Source of the DNA: Anaerolineaceae bacterium 4572_78
Lineage (GTDB): Bacteria; Chloroflexota; Anaerolineae; 4572-78
Direction of reading: 5' to 3'
DNA length: 36,533 bases
NCBI GenBank assembly: GCA_002084875.1
Contig: NBMH01000016.1
Span: forward strand, 1-36,533
Positions 33,023 to 36,533 of the stretch are shown piece by piece. Each line of letters starts with the position of its first letter. Position 1 is the first letter of the stretch. Made by a program: the position numbers and the translations under genes. The notes beneath the pieces are model-generated. The model was given only the letters and a program-made list of their open reading frames with translations, did not search any database and was not told the origin of the DNA.

Positions 33023-34213
33023 ATGGAAAATTTACATAGCGATAAAACAACAGCTCAATCATCACTTGTACCCACTTTAGAAACAGTACAAGGTGATTCA
33101 GCAGGTGATAGTTTTGCCTTAAAATTCAAGACGCGAGGTGGACGCGAACAGGACAACGATATTGTTGTTGCTGACCCGCGTGCCTCGCGCTACCATTTTC
33201 AAATTGCTTATGAAGATGGACAGTGGCTTCTAACTGATTTGGGTAGTGTTAATGGTACATATCTCAATAGTTTGGCTGTGAGTGATGTGCCACAAGTGCT
33301 ACAAAATAATGACCAAATCATGATAGGAGAAACAATTTTTGCCTTTAAAAACCCAATTGCAGAAAAAGCGTTTGACACCACTTCACAAGCAGTTTCTACT
33401 AAAAAGAGAGAAGAGCGTCGAGCAAAAACACCTTCATGGATTTGGGTCATTGTCGCTAGTGTACTTTTTGTATTTGTTGTTATCCTTGTGGGAATTGGTT
33501 TTTTGCTTATGGGTAATGGTTCTAACACAATTACATCACCAACCATGACAGCTCAATTAGTACCAGATGTTGGCGGCACATCTTCTATTCCAACTGCATT
33601 TATCCTTAAATATGAAGACGATTTCAGCACATCTGATAGCGGTTGGGATGATGCCTTTGGAGCATATTACACCAAACAGTATGGCAATAACCAATATCAC
33701 ATCGAAATTAACACCCATGACTTGGTGGTTTGGGGATTAGCTAATCGTAATGCCCATGACTTTGAAGTTGAAGTCGAAGCAACTAAAGAAGAGGGTGACA
33801 TTGGTAACACTTATGGCATTATTTTTCGCTACTTTGACCATGACAACTATTATCGTTTTGATGTGTCAAGTGATGGATTTTATCTGATTACAAAGCTTCA
33901 AAATGGTGAGTGGATAAAATTACTTGATTGGACTGAATCTCCTAACATCAAGCAAGGACATGACACCAATAAATTAAAAGTGTCCGCTATTGGTTCAACT
34001 ATGACCCTCTTTGCCAATGGACAAAAACTAACACAAGTGACCGATAACAACAACCCAATTTTATCAGGTAACTTTGGATTTTTCGCCAGCACATTTTCTG
34101 ACTCACATATCTGGGTTAGTTTTGATAACTTCAAACTATGGGCTACAGAAGGACAAGAAATAGCGAAGTTATTGAAACAGCATCACAAACTCCTGAAATA
34201 TCACCAGATTTAG
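33023..34213 (+). CDS. FHA domain protein with membrane helix and LamG/DUF1080-like domain
   Basis: Residues ~31-108 form an FHA domain with the phosphothreonine-binding set: Arg in GGREQDNDI, Ser and His in ASRYHFQI, and SVNGTYLN. A membrane helix follows (about 139-163, WIWVIVASVLFVFVVILVG), then an outside beta-sandwich (about 195-385: YEDDFSTSDSGWDDAFG, GIIFRYFDHDNYYRFDV, GNFGFFASTF, FDNFKLW) similar to LamG/DUF1080. The last 23 residues are probably out of frame: the PD40 domain continues in another frame from 34138. FHA domains bind phosphorylated partners in the cytoplasm. I chose ATG 33023 over TTG 33014. Start signals are weak. It lies downstream of the six-repeat gene. Confidence 0.85.
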   Translation: MENLHSDKTTAQSSLVPTLETVQGDSAGDSFALKFKTRGGREQDNDIVVADPRASRYHFQIAYEDGQWLLTDLGSVNGTYLNSLAVSDVPQVLQNNDQIMIGETIFAFKNPIAEKAFDTTSQAVSTKKREERRAKTPSWIWVIVASVLFVFVVILVGIGFLLMGNGSNTITSPTMTAQLVPDVGGTSSIPTAFILKYEDDFSTSDSGWDDAFGAYYTKQYGNNQYHIEINTHDLVVWGLANRNAHDFEVEVEATKEEGDIGNTYGIIFRYFDHDNYYRFDVSSDGFYLITKLQNGEWIKLLDWTESPNIKQGHDTNKLKVSAIGSTMTLFANGQKLTQVTDNNNPILSGNFGFFASTFSDSHIWVSFDNFKLWATEGQEIAKLLKQHHKLLKYHQI

Positions 34214-35172
34214 AAAAAACCACCGAATCTACACCTATTCCACCCACTGTTATTTCTACGATTCCACTACAAGAAACTGACGCTACAGAACAACTTCCTG
34301 ATTTTGTTTCCCATGACCAGCCACCTGCTCGTAGTGAATCGGCATTATCAGGTAAACTTATTTTTCCTGTTTATGATGCCGAGCAAGGCACATACAATAT
34401 TTTTCAGGCAGATATAAATGGTGATAATCGGACATTGCTTGCCCAAGAAGCCAGTCAACCTGCGGTCAGAGGCAATCAATTAGCCTATCGTTCTTGGCGA
34501 GCGGACAATCGAGGGCTTATTTCAATGAAAATCGGTGCAAATGAGCAGTGGCGGTTCGTTACATTTTTTGAAGCCGCCAGTCCCATCTTTTCACCAGATG
34601 GTCAATTTTTTATTTTCCATTCGCGACAGGGTGGCGAAACACCTGCCCTCTATCGCACATTTGGTGAAAATCATGAAGTCATGCGACATGACAGTTTTCC
34701 CATTCAAGGCAATTCACCTGCTCTAACGCCTGATGAAAACATTATCTACAGAAGTTGCACAGGAGGCTCTTGTGGATTATTCTTGACGAGCCTGGACGGT
34801 GGTTTCCTACAACAATTGACTACCCATGCCAATGATACGGCTCCAGTTGCTTCTCCTGATGGAGAAAAAATAGCCTTTACATCAAACAGAAGTGGTAATT
34901 GGGATGTTTATGCTCTTGACAAAAACGGGCAAGATGTGAGACAATTAACCCAGTATGCTGGCAATGATGGTTTACCAACATGGTCACCCGATGGACAAAC
35001 TATCGCTTATGTCTCTGACCATGATGGGACATGGGCAGTTTGGGCAATGACATCTACTGGCGATAACCAACAACTACTTTTTGATTTACAAGGTTCAATC
35101 GATGGAAAGGTTCAAATTGATTTAAACAATTCACTTGGTTGGCTTGAGGAACGAATCGTTTGGATACCATAA
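34138..35172 (+). CDS. TolB-like PD40 beta-propeller, likely the C-terminal part of the FHA protein
   Basis: After a Pro/Thr linker (TTESTPIPPTVISTIPLQET) come repeated WD40-like blades: FSPDGQFFIFHS, ASPDGEKIAFTSNRSGNWDV and WSPDGQTIAYVSDHDGTWAV, typical of PD40/TolB. It has no signal peptide or membrane helix of its own, and the ATG has no ribosome-binding site. It overlaps the FHA gene by 76 bp in the -1 frame. The linker would join naturally to the end of the LamG-like domain (FKLW), so the two were probably one protein, FHA-TM-LamG-PD40. Either a frameshift mutation, a base error or ribosomal frameshifting split it; I saw no convincing slippery heptamer in the overlap. Confidence 0.8.
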   Translation: MGYRRTRNSEVIETASQTPEISPDLEKTTESTPIPPTVISTIPLQETDATEQLPDFVSHDQPPARSESALSGKLIFPVYDAEQGTYNIFQADINGDNRTLLAQEASQPAVRGNQLAYRSWRADNRGLISMKIGANEQWRFVTFFEAASPIFSPDGQFFIFHSRQGGETPALYRTFGENHEVMRHDSFPIQGNSPALTPDENIIYRSCTGGSCGLFLTSLDGGFLQQLTTHANDTAPVASPDGEKIAFTSNRSGNWDVYALDKNGQDVRQLTQYAGNDGLPTWSPDGQTIAYVSDHDGTWAVWAMTSTGDNQQLLFDLQGSIDGKVQIDLNNSLGWLEERIVWIP

Positions 35173-35173
35173 T

Positions 35174-36533
35174 ATGAAACATAGTAAACTTTATATCTTA
35201 AAAAAATATCTTAATATTCCTTTTCAAATCTTAAAACTCATCGCCCTAACATCGGTGCTATGTGTGGTAGTGGGAAGCTTTGTGAATCTAACAGCAAGAC
35301 CTACGATATTACCTCCTGCAACACAAACATTACAGCCTGCAACCGTGCTTATTTCTACCATGCCAACATACACATCAACTGATACTGCAACTCATACCGC
35401 CACCCGACCAACCAGCACACGTTTTCCAACATATACGTCGACATCAACATCAACAAATACACCTACTAACACATTAACTCCAACGGCAACCATAACTCCA
35501 ACAACCATGACACCATCGCAAACTGATACGCCGACTGAAACATCAACACCTGTACAAACACTCACTCCTTTACCAACTCCAACAGTTACACCAACGCACT
35601 TTCCTGATGTAGCAGTTTTTTTCTTAAAAAATATATCTCAAACACATGCTATCACCCTTGAAGTAGGTACACAAAGCTTAGTTCAGCCAACCCCCGCCCC
35701 TGTTCTGCGTGCAGTCCTGGCTGATAATGTACCTGATTACACTCAAGCTAATGACCATTTTTGGTTTGAACGTCCTTACGATATTCCTCATGTTCGCTGG
35801 GGAAGCTGGTATTATCCTTATGGCACTAACAATAACGGCGATTATCTGTGGCATAAAGGAATTGATATTCAAAACCCGATGGACACCCCTGTTATTGCGG
35901 TGGGAAATGGTAAAATTATTTTTGCTGACAGAGATTCCATACAAGTGCTTGGACCATACGGGAATTTTTATGGGCGAGCTGTTGTCATTCAACACACCAA
36001 TACATGGAAAGGACAAACGATTTATAGCTTGTACGGTCATGTGTCTAAAGTGCTAGTCAAAGAAGGAGATACAATTGAAACTGGGCAAATCATTGCCTTA
36101 ACGGGACAAGCAGGAGTTGCTCTTGGTCCACATTTACATTTGGAAGTTAGAATAGGGGAAAACATCTACTCAAATACACAAAATCCCGATTTATGGGTTT
36201 TACCCGACCCAGGACATGGCATGATTGCGGGTAGAGTTGTTGATAGAGATAATTATTTTGTTCCACAACAACTTATCACACTGCACCATACCCCCTCCAA
36301 AAAATTCTGGCGGCAAACTCGTACCTATCCCGACAAAGGTTATAAGCTTGACCCTGAGTTAGGTGAAACATTTACCTTTGCTGATGTACCCGTAGGAAAT
36401 TATATTATCCGTACAAAATTAGATGGCGTTGCTTACGAAATGCCTGTTGCCGTCCAAAATCGAAAAGTCAGTTTTGTTTTAATTGATGGTAGAAAACTTC
36501 CTCCCGATAAAATAACACCATCTCCGACTCCAA
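35174..36533 (+). CDS. M23 (LytM) peptidase, secreted, 3' end outside window
   Basis: The frame from ATG 35174 is open to the window end (453 codons), starting 1 bp after the PD40 stop. A basic N-terminus and a hydrophobic helix (about 21-38, LIALTSVLCVVVGSFV) give export, followed by a ~100-residue Pro/Thr linker (TSTNTPTNTLTPTATITP). The LytM fold has the zinc ligands His227 and Asp231 (WHKGID), His289 (LYGHVS) and His320/His322 (GPHLHLE), all intact. A carboxypeptidase-regulatory-like sandwich follows (FTFADVPVGNYIIRTKLDGV). The end, TPSPTP, starts another Pro/Thr linker, so more domains lie beyond. M23 enzymes cut peptidoglycan cross-links. It belongs to the surface locus with the FHA-PD40 and six-repeat genes. 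Confidence 0.92.
   Translation, partial: MKHSKLYILKKYLNIPFQILKLIALTSVLCVVVGSFVNLTARPTILPPATQTLQPATVLISTMPTYTSTDTATHTATRPTSTRFPTYTSTSTSTNTPTNTLTPTATITPTTMTPSQTDTPTETSTPVQTLTPLPTPTVTPTHFPDVAVFFLKNISQTHAITLEVGTQSLVQPTPAPVLRAVLADNVPDYTQANDHFWFERPYDIPHVRWGSWYYPYGTNNNGDYLWHKGIDIQNPMDTPVIAVGNGKIIFADRDSIQVLGPYGNFYGRAVVIQHTNTWKGQTIYSLYGHVSKVLVKEGDTIETGQIIALTGQAGVALGPHLHLEVRIGENIYSNTQNPDLWVLPDPGHGMIAGRVVDRDNYFVPQQLITLHHTPSKKFWRQTRTYPDKGYKLDPELGETFTFADVPVGNYIIRTKLDGVAYEMPVAVQNRKVSFVLIDGRKLPPDKITPSPTP

Noticed and set aside
34138-34213. Programmed -1 ribosomal frameshifting site
   Set aside because: No X XXY YYZ heptamer in the right frame and no clear downstream pseudoknot were found by eye.
35678-36056. 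Separate genes of ~115-120 codons on either strand
   Set aside because: They are shadows of the long M23 peptidase frame, which has all zinc ligands.
1-36533. tRNA or rRNA genes
   Set aside because: No cloverleaf with a T-loop (ttcgaatc-like) core or rRNA motif was noticed; a covariance-model scan would be decisive.

Overview
The window looks like a piece of an AT-rich bacterial chromosome, most plausibly from Chloroflexota (Anaerolineae-like, such as a filamentous wastewater lineage). This is inferred from gene content: DUF2079/GT39/DUF2723 polytopic glycosyltransferases with C-terminal beta-sandwich tails, a TPR-bearing Ser/Thr kinase-like receptor, DUF4058, FHA and M23 proteins with Pro/Thr linkers, a CxxxY-type CcmE, and an rpsF-rpsR pair without ssb. 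No rRNA, tRNA, CRISPR array or transposase was recognised.

Layout. 1-5451 (minus): a broken DUF2723 glycosyltransferase, a DUF2079 membrane protein, a histidine phosphatase and a cysteine-desulfurase-like enzyme. 5490-5622: a divergent promoter region. 5623-9360 (plus): an operon of a divergent GT1-type glycosyltransferase, a NarL-type response regulator and its histidine kinase. 9441-15032 (minus): a NYN-LOTUS protein directly behind a membrane pseudokinase with TPRs, then DUF4058 and a GT2. 15321-22697 (plus): a frameshifted TPR gene, an SH3-muramidase, a PD-(D/E)XK-like protein, a 5'-truncated GT39 and a GT4. 23139-26879 (plus): a small membrane protein, ccmE, rpsF, rpsR and a PpiC-type isomerase. 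26919-29510 (minus): a membrane coiled-coil protein and an AAA-ATPase-like/DUF1703 protein. 29996-36533 (plus): a surface locus with a secreted protein of six ~148-residue repeats, an FHA-TM-LamG-like protein, a PD40 propeller in another frame, and an M23 peptidase running off the window end.

Two themes stand out. First, at least four families of short palindromic repeats are scattered between genes, and several copies lie inside reading frames. They encode extra peptides in a GT39, a histidine-kinase sensor domain and a phosphatase tail, and supply stop codons or ribosome-binding sites to others. Second, several genes are visibly damaged: a 35-bp tandem duplication plus a deletion in DUF2723, frameshifts in the TPR gene and between FHA and PD40, and a missing 5' end in GT39. 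This suggests ongoing repeat-driven remodelling, though assembly error cannot be excluded for the single-base cases.

The best candidates for undescribed biology are the six-repeat secreted protein with its envelope neighbours, the transmembrane pseudokinase coupled to a NYN-LOTUS RNA-processing protein, and the protein-coding palindromic repeats.
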